A DNA stretch of 52,215 nt from an uncultured Bacteroidota bacterium. Lineage in GTDB: Bacteria > Bacteroidota > Bacteroidia > Flavobacteriales > Flavobacteriaceae. The position numbers were made by a program, and so were the translations under genes. Below are positions 1 to 9,445 of this stretch, piece after piece (positions within the stretch are counted from its first letter, which is position 1; each line of letters opens with the position of its first letter). The notes below the pieces were generated by a model. The model was not told the DNA's origin. It made no database searches and was given only the letters and a program-made list of their open reading frames with translations. The stretch covers positions 1 through 52,215 of the forward strand of contig CABZJM010000010.1 of NCBI GenBank assembly GCA_902526075.1, in the 5' to 3' direction.

Positions 1-15
1 AAAGCAAATAATTAA

Positions 16-840
16 ATGAAATTAGAGAATTTAATATATCAGATAAAAAATAAGGATTCTTTCTTATGTATAGGTCTTGACACAGACATTAATAAAATCC
101 CAAAATATTTATTAAATGACGATGATCCTATTTTCACGTTTAACAAATCAATCATTGATCACACACATAGATACTGTATTGCATATAAAGTAAATACTGC
201 ATTTTACGAGTCTTTGGGGGCTAAAGGTTGGGTGTCAATGAAAAAAACTGTTGATTATATAAATAATAATTATCCTAAAATATTCACAATAGCTGACGCA
301 AAGAGAGGAGATATTGGAAATACAAGCAAAATGTATGCTCAATCATTTTTTACAGAAATGAATTTTGACAGTGTGACGATAAATCCCTACATGGGTTCTG
401 ACTCTGTAAAACCATTTTTGGAATTTGAAAACAGAATTGCAATTTTACTTGGTTTAACTTCAAATACTGGAGCCAATGATATCCAGCTTAAAACCACTAA
501 TAATGATGATTTCATCTTTATGGAAATGATAAAATCATCTAAAAATTGGGGAGATAAAAACAACATGATGTACGTTGTTGGAGCAACCAAATCGGGGCAC
601 ATTGAAAAAATAAGATCAATTATTCCCGACCATTTTTTACTAATGCCTGGAGTTGGAGCGCAGGGAGGTGACTTAAATGAAATTTGTAAATATGCTCTAA
701 ATGATAATATTGGAATAATTGTTAATTCATCAAGATCTATTATTTACGCATCAGACAATGAAAAATATGCGTCTGCTGCGGCTGAACAAGCGATGATTCT
801 TCAAAATAAAATGAAGGTAATATTATCAGAAAGAAAATAG
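16..840 (+). CDS. pyrF: Orotidine 5'-phosphate decarboxylase (type 2 PyrF)
   Basis: Catalyses the last step of UMP synthesis, decarboxylating OMP in the cytoplasm. The 274-residue protein is longer than the E. coli type (about 245), as expected of the type 2 subfamily. The catalytic motif DAKRGD lies at residues 94-99 (D94, K96, D99), with an early GLDTD strand at 20-24 and a phosphate-binding MPGVGAQGGD loop near residue 212. The ATG at 16 is the first possible start in the window. The next gene begins 5 bp after the stop, so the two may be co-transcribed. The assignment is firm. Confidence 0.96.
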   Translation: MKLENLIYQIKNKDSFLCIGLDTDINKIPKYLLNDDDPIFTFNKSIIDHTHRYCIAYKVNTAFYESLGAKGWVSMKKTVDYINNNYPKIFTIADAKRGDIGNTSKMYAQSFFTEMNFDSVTINPYMGSDSVKPFLEFENRIAILLGLTSNTGANDIQLKTTNNDDFIFMEMIKSSKNWGDKNNMMYVVGATKSGHIEKIRSIIPDHFLLMPGVGAQGGDLNEICKYALNDNIGIIVNSSRSIIYASDNEKYASAAAEQAMILQNKMKVILSERK

Positions 841-845
841 AATTC

Positions 846-1760
846 ATGAAATTATCTGTCCTTTCTTTTTCGCTTTTTTTTTTCGCTTTTTTCACATATT
901 CACAGACAAGCGAATCTGATTACATTCAGGTATTAGGTATCGTACAGGATGCTGGGTATCCACACATTGGTTGTGAAAAAGATTGTTGTAACGCGGTTAG
1001 TCCAGGCGATTATTTTGTCAGTTGCCTTGGGTTAGTTGATAAAACAAATAATAAAAGATACTTATTTGATGCAACCCCCGATATACATAATCAGCTAAAT
1101 TTACTTGAGAAATTTCCTGATGCTAATCTTGTTGATGGTATTTTCTTAACCCATGCACATATTGGACATTATACAGGATTAATGTACTTAGGACGTGAGG
1201 GGCTAGGAGGTAAAAATATAATAGTCTATGCACTCAAAAGAATGTCTAAGTTTCTCACAAAAAATGGCCCTTGGGAACAGTTAGTCAAACTAAATAATAT
1301 TTCAATTCAAACAATATCCAACAAGGAATTTGTAAAACTTTCAGAAAATATTTTTGTTATACCTATCAGGGTCCCACACAGAGATGAATATTCTGAGACC
1401 GTTGGTTATAAAATAATTGGAAAATCAAAAAAAATACTTTTTATTCCTGATATTGATAAATGGGATGAATGGAAAAAGAGTATTATTGAAGAGGTAAAAC
1501 TTGTTGATTATGCTTTTATTGACGGAACTTTTTATAATGGTACAGAGCTTAATAGAGATATGAGAGAAATACCTCACCCCTCAATAGAAGAGACTTTACA
1601 ATTATTCTCTAATCAACCTGTTGCTGAGAGAAATAAAATATATTTTATACATATTAATCATACTAATCCTATTTTGGCAAATAAAAATGGTATTAGGGAT
1701 TTGGTTGAGGGTCTAGGTTTTAATATCGCGCAGAGGGGCTTAAAATTTAAATTGGATTAA
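846..1760 (+). CDS. Secreted MBL-fold metallohydrolase, PqqB-like
   Basis: A 304-residue metallo-beta-lactamase-fold protein with an N-terminal signal peptide (hydrophobic residues 4-19, probable cleavage after FFTYSQ), so it should act in the periplasm or be exported. The metal motif reads THAHIGHY (H103, H105, H108): the usual aspartate of HxHxDH is glycine. Further candidate ligands lie in VPHRDE and FIPDID, and an HINHTN stretch is near the C-terminus. A Cys cluster (GCEKDCC) at 43-48 is unusual. The family resembles PqqB, but no other pqq genes are present, so a role in PQQ synthesis is unlikely and the substrate is unknown. It follows pyrF by 5 bp. Confidence 0.8.
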   Translation: MKLSVLSFSLFFFAFFTYSQTSESDYIQVLGIVQDAGYPHIGCEKDCCNAVSPGDYFVSCLGLVDKTNNKRYLFDATPDIHNQLNLLEKFPDANLVDGIFLTHAHIGHYTGLMYLGREGLGGKNIIVYALKRMSKFLTKNGPWEQLVKLNNISIQTISNKEFVKLSENIFVIPIRVPHRDEYSETVGYKIIGKSKKILFIPDIDKWDEWKKSIIEEVKLVDYAFIDGTFYNGTELNRDMREIPHPSIEETLQLFSNQPVAERNKIYFIHINHTNPILANKNGIRDLVEGLGFNIAQRGLKFKLD

Positions 1761-1830
1761 CAAATCAAATATAAAACTATTTCAAATTTTCATAAACTTT
1801 TATCCACTGTGCATTGTATCTTTATAATTA

Positions 1831-2250
1831 ATGAATTGGAGCTGTAGGCACACTTGGAGAAAAGCATCTGTAAATACTTTATGGTGTTTATTAGGATGTA
1901 GTATCGGGGATTTTGGAACTATTTTTTACTTTCAAAATATTGATCATAGCCTTTTAACATGGCAAATAATGACTTTGGCCATCATAAATGGATTGTTGAC
2001 CAGTATTTTACTCGAAACCTTCATATTGTCAAGACAAATGATTTTAAAGGAGGCCTTTAAAGTTGCAATTGGTATGAGTTTTATAAGTATGATCGCTATG
2101 GAACTTGCGATGAATACAATAGATGTTATTCTCACTGGAGGGGCTAAATTGACATGGTGGGTTATTCCGATTATGTTATTCGTTGGATTTATAACTCCAC
2201 TCCCTTATAATTACTATCGATTAAAAAAATGGGGTTTTGGCTGTCACTAA
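1831..2250 (+). CDS. DUF4396-type integral membrane protein
   Basis: A 139-residue protein with about four predicted membrane segments (near residues 15-32, 42-62, 76-98 and 108-125). The opening SCRHTWRKA and the closing WGFGCH carry Cys/His pairs that could bind a metal. The overall pattern, with MELAMNTIDVILTGG followed by a PLPYNYYRLKKWG ending, matches DUF4396 proteins as I know them. The biochemical function of that family is not established. It stands alone, 70 bp after the MBL gene, and its stop is 2 bp from the convergent stop of the amidohydrolase gene. Confidence 0.7.
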   Translation: MNWSCRHTWRKASVNTLWCLLGCSIGDFGTIFYFQNIDHSLLTWQIMTLAIINGLLTSILLETFILSRQMILKEAFKVAIGMSFISMIAMELAMNTIDVILTGGAKLTWWVIPIMLFVGFITPLPYNYYRLKKWGFGCH

Positions 2251-2252
2251 AT

Positions 2253-3833
2253 CTATTTAATACCGGGCTGTTTTAACTCCCAATTTTCCTCAAGCTTTTT
2301 TTCGTCTACCATTTGTTTTACTTCAAGTAATAATCTTTTTGCATCATAAATTATTCCGTCTTTGATAGTAAATTTTACCCCACCAGACCTTATTACCTCA
2401 TTTTTTTCGTTTAGTTTTATTGCCCCTGTTCCATACAAAGATTTTAAATTTTCTAATGGGTTTTCATCTGTAATTACAAAGTCTGCATATTTTCCAACTT
2501 GTACACTACCAATCTTATCGTCCATTTTCAGTGCTTCAGCTCCATTCAATGTAGCTGCACGAATAATCTCAAGCGGATGGAATCCAGCTTCTCTAAGAAG
2601 TTCAAGCTCTCTAATATATGCAAACCCGTATAGTTGGTATATGAAACCTGAGTCTGAGCCTACAGAAACTCTACCGCCTCTATTTTTGAATTCGTTGATA
2701 AATTTCATCCACAACCTATAATTTTCTCTCCATTCAACCTCTTGCTCAGTACCCCAATAATGCCAATATGATCCGTGAGAAATTCTGCTTGGTTCGTAAA
2801 ATCTCCACAATGAGGGGAGTGTATAATCTTCATGCCATTCAGCCCTTCTAGCTCTATGTAAATCGCGGTTAGCCTCATATATATTAAAGGTAGGCACGAT
2901 AGTAAAGTCAAGAGAAATAAGTTCATTCATCACATTATTCCAATGATCAGAGTAGGGTTCAGCAGCTTGTGTCCATAGTTTTCCCGCTTCTTCAAATCTG
3001 TGTTGTTCATTTTGGTAATTATAATTTGGGGGGTAATTCTGAACAGTCCTATCATTAAACAATGCCTCTGGTAAACCATACCAATGCTCCATTGATGTTA
3101 ACCCTGCTCTAGCAGAATTTAATACATTCCATCTGGCTACACTTAGCTGAGCATGGTGCATAGCAGAGCCTAAACCTAATTTTTTATTCTCATCTAATGC
3201 GGCTTTCATTATTTCAGGTTCAGCTCCAAAAAATTTAATTCCATCAGCTCCTTTTTTTGCATTTGCTCTAACCCAAGTTCTTGCCATTTCTGGTGTACTT
3301 ATTGGTAAATCATTAAGAGGGTTGAAGACTTTACTTTTCTGTCCAAAACTAGTGTAGGCAAAAATTCTAGGAGCTACAATTTTATTTTCGGTACTCAATT
3401 TTTTTAAATTGACAGCCCAGTCAACTCCTCTTCCTCCTGGTTCTCTGACAGTGGTTATTCCATGAGCCATCCAGAGTCTAAAAACATAGTCATAATCTGC
3501 ACCTTGTCCTGTACCTCCTATATGACCATGCATGTCAATAAAGCCTGGAAGCAAAAACATTCCGTTTGCATCTAATTCAAATCCACCTTTCATGAGTTTG
3601 GGTCTAGATGAATCTTTTATTTCAACTCCGGGGTATCCTACACTTTTAATATTAACGATAATATTATTTTCAACAACGATATCTACAGGTCCCCTGGGTG
3701 GGGAGCCATCTCCATTGATTAAAGTTACACCTCTAATTATAAGTTGGTCATAGGGTCCGTCACCTAAATATTTTTCCTGAGAAAATCCATTAAATACAAA
3801 TAAGAGAATAAATAAAGAAATATATTTTTTCAT
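2253..3833 (-). CDS. Secreted amidohydrolase family protein
   Basis: A 526-residue metal-dependent hydrolase with a signal peptide (residues 1-18, ending NGFSQ). The amidohydrolase HxH motif is FIDMHGHIGG (H102, H104). It is followed by a MHHAQ/TSMEHW region in the middle of the barrel, and SVGSDSG provides the late metal Asp. The C-terminal IGSVQVGKYADFVI is the family's beta-sandwich signature. This group includes prolidase-like and imidazolonepropionase-like enzymes; the substrate cannot be read. The gene lies just downstream of the M14 peptidase on the same strand, with an 8-bp gap once the M14 frame is repaired. The pair probably forms an operon for periplasmic peptide degradation. Confidence 0.85.
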   Translation of the reverse strand: MKKYISLFILLFVFNGFSQEKYLGDGPYDQLIIRGVTLINGDGSPPRGPVDIVVENNIIVNIKSVGYPGVEIKDSSRPKLMKGGFELDANGMFLLPGFIDMHGHIGGTGQGADYDYVFRLWMAHGITTVREPGGRGVDWAVNLKKLSTENKIVAPRIFAYTSFGQKSKVFNPLNDLPISTPEMARTWVRANAKKGADGIKFFGAEPEIMKAALDENKKLGLGSAMHHAQLSVARWNVLNSARAGLTSMEHWYGLPEALFNDRTVQNYPPNYNYQNEQHRFEEAGKLWTQAAEPYSDHWNNVMNELISLDFTIVPTFNIYEANRDLHRARRAEWHEDYTLPSLWRFYEPSRISHGSYWHYWGTEQEVEWRENYRLWMKFINEFKNRGGRVSVGSDSGFIYQLYGFAYIRELELLREAGFHPLEIIRAATLNGAEALKMDDKIGSVQVGKYADFVITDENPLENLKSLYGTGAIKLNEKNEVIRSGGVKFTIKDGIIYDAKRLLLEVKQMVDEKKLEENWELKQPGIK

Positions 3834-3841
3834 TTTAAAAT

Positions 3842-3994
3842 TTAATTAGTTGGGACTGAAATATTGTTGCCTAAAAATATTGCATTTAGAAATAACTTAT
3901 TAGTTCCATACCAAGTTCCTCTAAAGTTTGGATTATCAGCAAATACTACAACTCTACCAGATCCAGCTTTAGAAATAATTGTTCTTAGTTTTAT
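3842..3994 (-). pseudogene. Out-of-frame C-terminal fragment of the M14 peptidase
   Basis: Read on the minus strand in the frame of the stop at 3842-3844, this stretch encodes KLRTIISKAGSGRVVVF, then ADNPNFRGTWYGTNKLFLNA and a short tail ending ISVPTN. This is the usual C-terminus of secreted Bacteroidota M14 peptidases. It is not in frame with the main gene, whose stop falls at 3969-3971, and the fragment frame has its own upstream stop at 3995-3997. The junction lies in the A-rich stretch 3972-3994. A sequencing or assembly error is a real alternative to a mutation. Confidence 0.8.
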
Positions 3995-6266
3995 TTATAA
4001 ATACATTATTATTCTTGTACACTGGAATAGAATTATCGTTATAGCCAAAAGCAATAGGATGAGTTAAATCTATATCAGCTTTTAAAATAACACCACCTAT
4101 TCTTTCCCTTCCGATAAACTCTCTTGCATCAACATAATTTTTTCTTGGGTGAGTTGAATCTTTTTTTGACTCAACTAAACTTTCATTTATAAGTTTTTTG
4201 CTGATAGCCCAACTTGAACCCCCAGCTATTGTAATCAAAGTGTTTCCCTCCTCAACCCATTTTTTTATCTTTTTTACTTCATCTTTTCCTAATTGATTAT
4301 AGGAGCCTGAAACCATTATCAGAGTCGTATATTTTTTTAATGATATTGCTGAAAATTGACTAAGTTTTAATTTAGTTAATGGTAGACCGATTCTTGTGTC
4401 TAACAGATGCCAAACCTCCCCTGCCTCATATGAATTTACCCCTTCACCAATTAATAATGCAACCTTAACAGGCTTATTTATTCTAAAATTATTACTTCCT
4501 AAATCAATTCCTTTAAGACTATAACCAGATTCTGAATTATAAACAGGAATCTCAAATCTATTTTGCATTTCAATAATAATATCAAATAGTTTTTCAGAGG
4601 ACATATTTTGTTTACTAACAGGAATTAATACTGAACCATAATTAAATTTCTTAGACGAATTCGTTCCGTTCACTTTAATTGTAAACGGCTTGAATGCTGA
4701 ATATGTAACAATTCCATTTTTTTGTAAGTGATTCAATGCGGCAGGTGAGTTATAATCATCCCAGTCCATTACATAAGCATAATTAGACATCTTTGGCTTT
4801 AAATTTTTTACAAAACCTTTGATAGTCTTTATTTCGGATTCACCAAAAAAACTTTTAAGCTCTTTTGATTTCATATTATATACATTCGATACGCTCCAAG
4901 CAGAAGCATCATAGAACACACTGTCAACATATTTACTATGTGTCTCAAAGAAATTTTTGACCATTCTAGATTGTGGTTGGTTGACAGGAACAACAAATTT
5001 ACCTTTGCTGTAGTATACTTTGATTTTATGTAATAATAATTTGTCAATAAAGGCTTTATTTCTGTTTTGATCATACATGTCACCAAACTCATAAGCTTTT
5101 ACTTTTTCGTTTTTAAACTCTGTGACTGAAGAATTAAAGAATCTCATTTGATAATCTCTTAGCAGTTCTTGGTTATCAACTGCGGCCTCAACCGTGGCAA
5201 TACTTGATAAATATTGGTTTCTAATTGTAAATCCAAAAGACATTGTTCCGTAGTTGGTTTCCTGTAAGTGCCCCCTTGAACTTGCCTGTTCAAATAGTAT
5301 TGCTACAGCGCCTTGAACATCAGGATATGAGGAGCCATAGCCTGGATAAGTTTCATCAAATGATTCTTTGGTGTAGTAAAAGGAACCAATACTATCGAGT
5401 GCTTTAACATAGTACTCAGCAAAAATCGGACTTAAAACACTGTAGTTTTCATCGGGAATCATAGGTTTTACTGATGCATTTCTTTTCATTGGTTCAAAGA
5501 AATAATTACTATTCGTACCCATTTCGTGAAAATCAGTAACAACATTTGGATACCAGCTGTGATACCATTCTAATTTACCTCTGCTTTCCGGATTAATTCC
5601 TAATAACCAATCTCTGTTTAAATCAAACCAATAGTGATTTGTTCTGCCTCGTGGCCATGCTTCATTATGCTCAGCATCATTACTATCTGCAACAAGATTA
5701 ATTGATTTATATTGATTTGCCCATTGTGAATGCCTATCTCTTCCATCTGGGTTGATTGTTGGATCAATAAAAATAACCGAGTTTTGAATTAATCTTTTGA
5801 CTTTATTGTTTTCGGATGCAACCAGCGTGTAGGCTGCTAGTATTGCAGCTTCAGCACTAGATGGTTCATTGCCATGCACACCGTATCCTAAATTTACAAT
5901 TATCGGTAAGCTACTATCAATTTTTGTTTTTGTCCCAGGAACAGTATGCTTAAGATGTTCATTCTTGATTTTTTCTAAATTATTTAAATTTTCTGTTGAT
6001 GAAACGGTAAGCATAATTAAATCTCTACCTTCATGAGATTCACCGTATTTTATGATTTGAGCTTTTTCAGAAATATTCGACAAATATTTTAGATAAGCCA
6101 CAATTAGATCATGACGAGTGTGTTCAAAGCCAATTTCATAACCAAGATATTCTTCAGGGCTTTGAATATTATTATCATACGGGCCGTTATTTTCAAGGAA
6201 ATAATCCTGAGCTGTAGCTGTATATAAATTAAAAATAAAAGCTATAAATATTGTTGTTAATCTCAT
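3969..6266 (-). CDS. M14-family zinc carboxypeptidase, C-terminus broken by frameshift
   Basis: A secreted peptidase (signal peptide 1-19, ending YTATAQ). Zinc ligands are in GVHGNEP (H131, E134) and the later TDFHEMG histidine. The catalytic Glu is in LFEQASS, and INPDGRD is typical of the family. A second domain (after about residue 450) resembles the glutamine amidotransferase-like fold often fused to Bacteroidota M14 peptidases. The frame ends early with VFINKTKNNYF. The expected family C-terminus is encoded just downstream in another frame (3842-3994), so about 30 residues plus the frame are lost. The catalytic part is intact and the protein may still work. This could be a real mutation or an assembly error. 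Confidence 0.85.
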   Translation of the reverse strand: MRLTTIFIAFIFNLYTATAQDYFLENNGPYDNNIQSPEEYLGYEIGFEHTRHDLIVAYLKYLSNISEKAQIIKYGESHEGRDLIMLTVSSTENLNNLEKIKNEHLKHTVPGTKTKIDSSLPIIVNLGYGVHGNEPSSAEAAILAAYTLVASENNKVKRLIQNSVIFIDPTINPDGRDRHSQWANQYKSINLVADSNDAEHNEAWPRGRTNHYWFDLNRDWLLGINPESRGKLEWYHSWYPNVVTDFHEMGTNSNYFFEPMKRNASVKPMIPDENYSVLSPIFAEYYVKALDSIGSFYYTKESFDETYPGYGSSYPDVQGAVAILFEQASSRGHLQETNYGTMSFGFTIRNQYLSSIATVEAAVDNQELLRDYQMRFFNSSVTEFKNEKVKAYEFGDMYDQNRNKAFIDKLLLHKIKVYYSKGKFVVPVNQPQSRMVKNFFETHSKYVDSVFYDASAWSVSNVYNMKSKELKSFFGESEIKTIKGFVKNLKPKMSNYAYVMDWDDYNSPAALNHLQKNGIVTYSAFKPFTIKVNGTNSSKKFNYGSVLIPVSKQNMSSEKLFDIIIEMQNRFEIPVYNSESGYSLKGIDLGSNNFRINKPVKVALLIGEGVNSYEAGEVWHLLDTRIGLPLTKLKLSQFSAISLKKYTTLIMVSGSYNQLGKDEVKKIKKWVEEGNTLITIAGGSSWAISKKLINESLVESKKDSTHPRKNYVDAREFIGRERIGGVILKADIDLTHPIAFGYNDNSIPVYKNNNVFINKTKNNYF

Positions 6267-6348
6267 AATTTTAAATTTTAGGCGAACTGTAAATTTAATA
6301 ATTAAAATTTATTGATTTGTTTTCGATGTATATTTTTAATTTTACCCA

Positions 6349-6954
6349 ATGCGATTGATTTTACTTTTTATTGTTTTTTTATTTTTTTCATGTAGAAGTG
6401 AAAAGAGATATGAAGATTTCAATTTAACCGAATATCAAAGGGAGGTTAATAATTATTTTAAAGACGCTTCTGTTTCCCCGCTCAAGACTAAAGATCTAAA
6501 AAATTTTAAAGGACTTGATTTTTTTGAATTTGATTCGTCATATGTTGTTTATGCTAAAATTCAGAAGACACCCAATAGCTTACCTTTTAAAATGAAAACA
6601 ACCACTAATATGCCAGCTGATTTTAGAATGTATGGAAAATTAATATTTAATCTCAATGATGAGCAACATTCATTAACAGTTTATGAAAATCTTGATTATA
6701 TAGGTGTGGATGGCTATAAAAATTATTTATTTCTTCCATTTCTTGATCAAACAAATGGATATGAAACTTATGGAGGTGGTAGATATATGGACCTATACCA
6801 ATATGATAATGATTCCATACTAATCAATTTCAATCGGGCATATAATCCTAAATGCGTCTACGATGAAAATTTTTCATGTCCGATTGTTCCAAGAGATAAC
6901 TTATTAAATCTAAGAGTTGAAGCAGGGGTTAAAAACTTTGTCAAAAATTATTAA
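6349..6954 (+). CDS. DUF1684 lipoprotein
   Basis: A 201-residue protein with a short lipoprotein signal, the lipobox being FFSC with Cys15 as the probable lipidated residue, so it should sit in the cell envelope. The body carries the DUF1684 signature: an MPADFRMYGKLIF-like strand, a central FLPFLDQTNG, a glycine-rich YGGGRYMDL, and an ending with NPKCVYDENFSCPIVPRDN. The family has no firmly known function. The gene is divergent from the M14 peptidase and its stop is 2 bp from the convergent crcB stop. Confidence 0.85.
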   Translation: MRLILLFIVFLFFSCRSEKRYEDFNLTEYQREVNNYFKDASVSPLKTKDLKNFKGLDFFEFDSSYVVYAKIQKTPNSLPFKMKTTTNMPADFRMYGKLIFNLNDEQHSLTVYENLDYIGVDGYKNYLFLPFLDQTNGYETYGGGRYMDLYQYDNDSILINFNRAYNPKCVYDENFSCPIVPRDNLLNLRVEAGVKNFVKNY

Positions 6955-6956
6955 AG

Positions 6957-7325
6957 CTATCTGTTGGTGAGATAAAAACTGATAAAAACAGCTAAAATTC
7001 CAATTAACACGGAACCAATAGTATAAACGGAGAAATTAAAAAGTTCTCCATTTTTTATAAGTTCTAAATTCTCATTTGCAAAGGCTGAAAATGTGGTAAA
7101 TCCACCACAAAACCCAGTGGCTAATAAAAGTGTTTGATTTGATGTTAGTGTGTTTTCCTTTTGGGCATATCCTAATATCAGTCCAATTAATAAACAACCT
7201 AGTATGTTAACAGTGAATGTACCATAGGGTAAAACTTTTGAGTATTGGTTCATTGCAATAGTAACTAAATATCTCAGACCACTTCCCAATCCTCCACCAA
7301 AAAAAACTAACAAAAAACTTTTCAT
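6957..7325 (-). CDS. crcB: Fluoride channel CrcB (Fluc)
   Basis: A 122-residue inner-membrane protein with four hydrophobic helices, the normal size for Fluc dimeric fluoride exporters. Family marks are visible: GGGLGSGLRY near the N-terminus, GTFTVNILGCLLIG in helix 2, and TGFCGGFTTFSAF with the pore Phe/Thr residues in helix 3. It protects the cell from cytoplasmic fluoride. I saw no fluoride-riboswitch-like structure in the short upstream region; instead an 11-bp palindrome lies 10 bp before the start. Confidence 0.95.
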   Translation of the reverse strand: MKSFLLVFFGGGLGSGLRYLVTIAMNQYSKVLPYGTFTVNILGCLLIGLILGYAQKENTLTSNQTLLLATGFCGGFTTFSAFANENLELIKNGELFNFSVYTIGSVLIGILAVFISFYLTNR

Positions 7326-7335
7326 AAAATTATTG

Positions 7336-7360
7336 TAAACAATTTACTTTAAATTGTTTA
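7336..7360. promoter_or_regulatory. 11-bp perfect inverted repeat, candidate operator
   Basis: Arms TAAACAATTTA (7336-7346) and TAAATTGTTTA (7350-7360) are exact reverse complements separated by CTT. The repeat sits between the divergent crcB and DPP III-like genes, 10 bp before the crcB start. It could be a repressor site or a weak hairpin. Chance is not excluded in such AT-rich DNA. Confidence 0.4.
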
Positions 7361-7426
7361 ACCATCATTACATATAAAGAAAAAAAATTTTTACTTTAGT
7401 TGCCCAATTTAAAACAAATTTTTCGC

Positions 7427-9445
7427 ATGAAAATTAGATCACTATTCTTAGCATTATTTTTATCTTTTTTATTATTCAATTGCGCAGATGAAAAAGGAAA
7501 TTACTATACCCCAAAAAGTGCAGATTCCTTTGAATTTAAAGTCGACCAATTTGCCGATCTGGCTATTTTAAGGTATCAAATTCCAGGTTGGGAGGAACTC
7601 ACTCTGAAAGAAAAAGAATTGGTTTATTATCTAACTCAGGCTGGTCTGGCAGGCAGAGATATGATTTGGGATCAGAAGTATAGGTATAACCTTGAAATAA
7701 GATCAGCTTTAGAAAATATTTACAGAAACTTTAGTGGTGATAGAAATTCTGATGAATGGAATGCATTTGAAGTTTACATAAAAAGAGTCTGGTTTAGTAA
7801 CGGTATTCATCATCATTATTCAAATGATAAGATGAAGCCAGGTTTTTCTAAAGAATATTTTGATAGTTTATTGGCTTCCTCGAATACAACACTTGAAGGA
7901 AATCCATATGATGTTATATTCAATGATGTTGATTCAAAGATGGTAGATAAAAGAAAGGGTGTTGATAATGTTTTAGAGTCCGCTGTAAATTTTTATGGAC
8001 CTAATATAACAATGGATGACGTTACTAAATTTTACAGCTTAAAAACCCAGCCTGATCCGACCAAGCCTTTGTCTTATGGTTTGAATTCAAAGTTGGTAAA
8101 AGAAAATGGTGTTGTTAAGGAAATTGTTTACAGTGAAAACAGTCTTTACTCTGAAGCTATTAAAGAAATTATCAAATGGATAAATAAAGCGGCTGATGTA
8201 GCAGAAAATGAACCACAAGGAGATGCTCTAAGAATTTTAGCAGAATATTATAGAACAGGTGATTTAAAAACATGGGATGACTATTGTGTAGCTTGGACGA
8301 AGGCGACGGAAGGCAACATAGATTATATCAATGGATTTATCGAAGTTTATAATGATCCTATTGGACTTAGAGGTTCATATGAAAATATTGTTCAAATTAA
8401 CGACTTTGACATGTCAAGAAAAATGTCTGTACTTTCAGAAAATGCACAATGGTTTGAGGACAATACAACATTGATGGAGGAACATAAGAAAGCAAATGTT
8501 GTTGGCGTAAGCTATAAAACTGTAAATGTTGCTGGTGAGGCTGGAGATGCATCACCAAGCACACCTATTGGGGTTAATTTACCCAATGCTAATTGGATTA
8601 GAGCCTCAGTAGGAAGTAAATCTGTATCTCTTGGAAATATAAAAAATGCATATAACAACGCAGGTAGTTCAGGAAGATTAGAAGAATTTGTTAATGATGA
8701 AGAGGAGCTTGAGCTTGAAATGAAGTATGGAGCACTTGCCGGCGATATGCATACTGCTTTACATGAGGTGATTGGTCATGCATCTGGCCAACTGATGCCT
8801 GGCGTAGGAACTCCAAGTGAAACTCTTAAGACATACAGATCAACAATGGAAGAGGGTAGAGCTGACCTATTAGCACTGTATTATGTATACAACTCAAAAA
8901 TTCAAGAACTAGGACTAGTTGAGGATTGGAGAGCAGTTGGAAAAGCTTCTTACGATGGATACATTAGAAATGGAATGATGACTCAACTAATCAGACTTAA
9001 TCTTGGGGACGATGTTGAACAGGCTCACATGCGAAATAGAAAATGGGTTAGTGAGTGGGTATATGAAAAAGGATTAGCAGATAATGTTATCGAAAAGGTT
9101 TCAAGAGACGGAAAAACCTATTTTAACATTAATGATTATGATAAGTTAAGAGAATTATTCGGACAATTGTTGAGAGAAACACAAAGGATTAAATCAGAAG
9201 GTGACTATGATGCTGCTGAAAAATTAGTTGAAGGATATGGTGTAAAAGTTGATCAGGATTTACATGCTGAAATACTTAAAAGAAATGAAAAATTTAAGGG
9301 TGCAGCTTATGCAGGATTTGTAAATCCAGAACTAGTACCAGTTTATAATCAAGAAAATGAACTTATTGATATTGAGGTAAGATATGTGGATGATTTTGCA
9401 TACCAAATGCTTGAGTACAGCGAGGAGTTTGGATTTTTGGACTAA
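7427..9445 (+). CDS. Dipeptidyl peptidase III-like M49 lipoprotein
   Basis: A zinc peptidase of the M49 family, which releases N-terminal dipeptides. The ATG at 7427 is preferred over an upstream TTG because it gives a clean lipoprotein signal (hydrophobic core then LLFNC, Cys22), placing the enzyme in the envelope. The M49 zinc motif HEVIGH is at about residues 446-451, and the second motif, EEGRAD, is at about 475-480 (family EExRxD). Total length is about 672 residues, typical for bacterial DPP III. It is divergent from crcB, and its last 4 bp overlap the convergent small membrane-protein gene. Confidence 0.9.
   Translation: MKIRSLFLALFLSFLLFNCADEKGNYYTPKSADSFEFKVDQFADLAILRYQIPGWEELTLKEKELVYYLTQAGLAGRDMIWDQKYRYNLEIRSALENIYRNFSGDRNSDEWNAFEVYIKRVWFSNGIHHHYSNDKMKPGFSKEYFDSLLASSNTTLEGNPYDVIFNDVDSKMVDKRKGVDNVLESAVNFYGPNITMDDVTKFYSLKTQPDPTKPLSYGLNSKLVKENGVVKEIVYSENSLYSEAIKEIIKWINKAADVAENEPQGDALRILAEYYRTGDLKTWDDYCVAWTKATEGNIDYINGFIEVYNDPIGLRGSYENIVQINDFDMSRKMSVLSENAQWFEDNTTLMEEHKKANVVGVSYKTVNVAGEAGDASPSTPIGVNLPNANWIRASVGSKSVSLGNIKNAYNNAGSSGRLEEFVNDEEELELEMKYGALAGDMHTALHEVIGHASGQLMPGVGTPSETLKTYRSTMEEGRADLLALYYVYNSKIQELGLVEDWRAVGKASYDGYIRNGMMTQLIRLNLGDDVEQAHMRNRKWVSEWVYEKGLADNVIEKVSRDGKTYFNINDYDKLRELFGQLLRETQRIKSEGDYDAAEKLVEGYGVKVDQDLHAEILKRNEKFKGAAYAGFVNPELVPVYNQENELIDIEVRYVDDFAYQMLEYSEEFGFLD

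Noticed and set aside
846-1760. True PqqB or a beta-lactamase
   Set aside because: No other pqq genes are present and the metal motif is HAHIGH. Resemblance to PqqB is only at family level, and there is no sign of antibiotic hydrolysis.
3864-4067. Small plus-strand frame near the end of the M14 gene
   Set aside because: It is antisense to the displaced M14 C-terminus, which has clear family similarity on the minus strand.
7326-7400. Fluoride riboswitch before crcB
   Set aside because: No pseudoknot-like conserved GG...motif or terminator pairing is visible, only an AT-rich palindrome.
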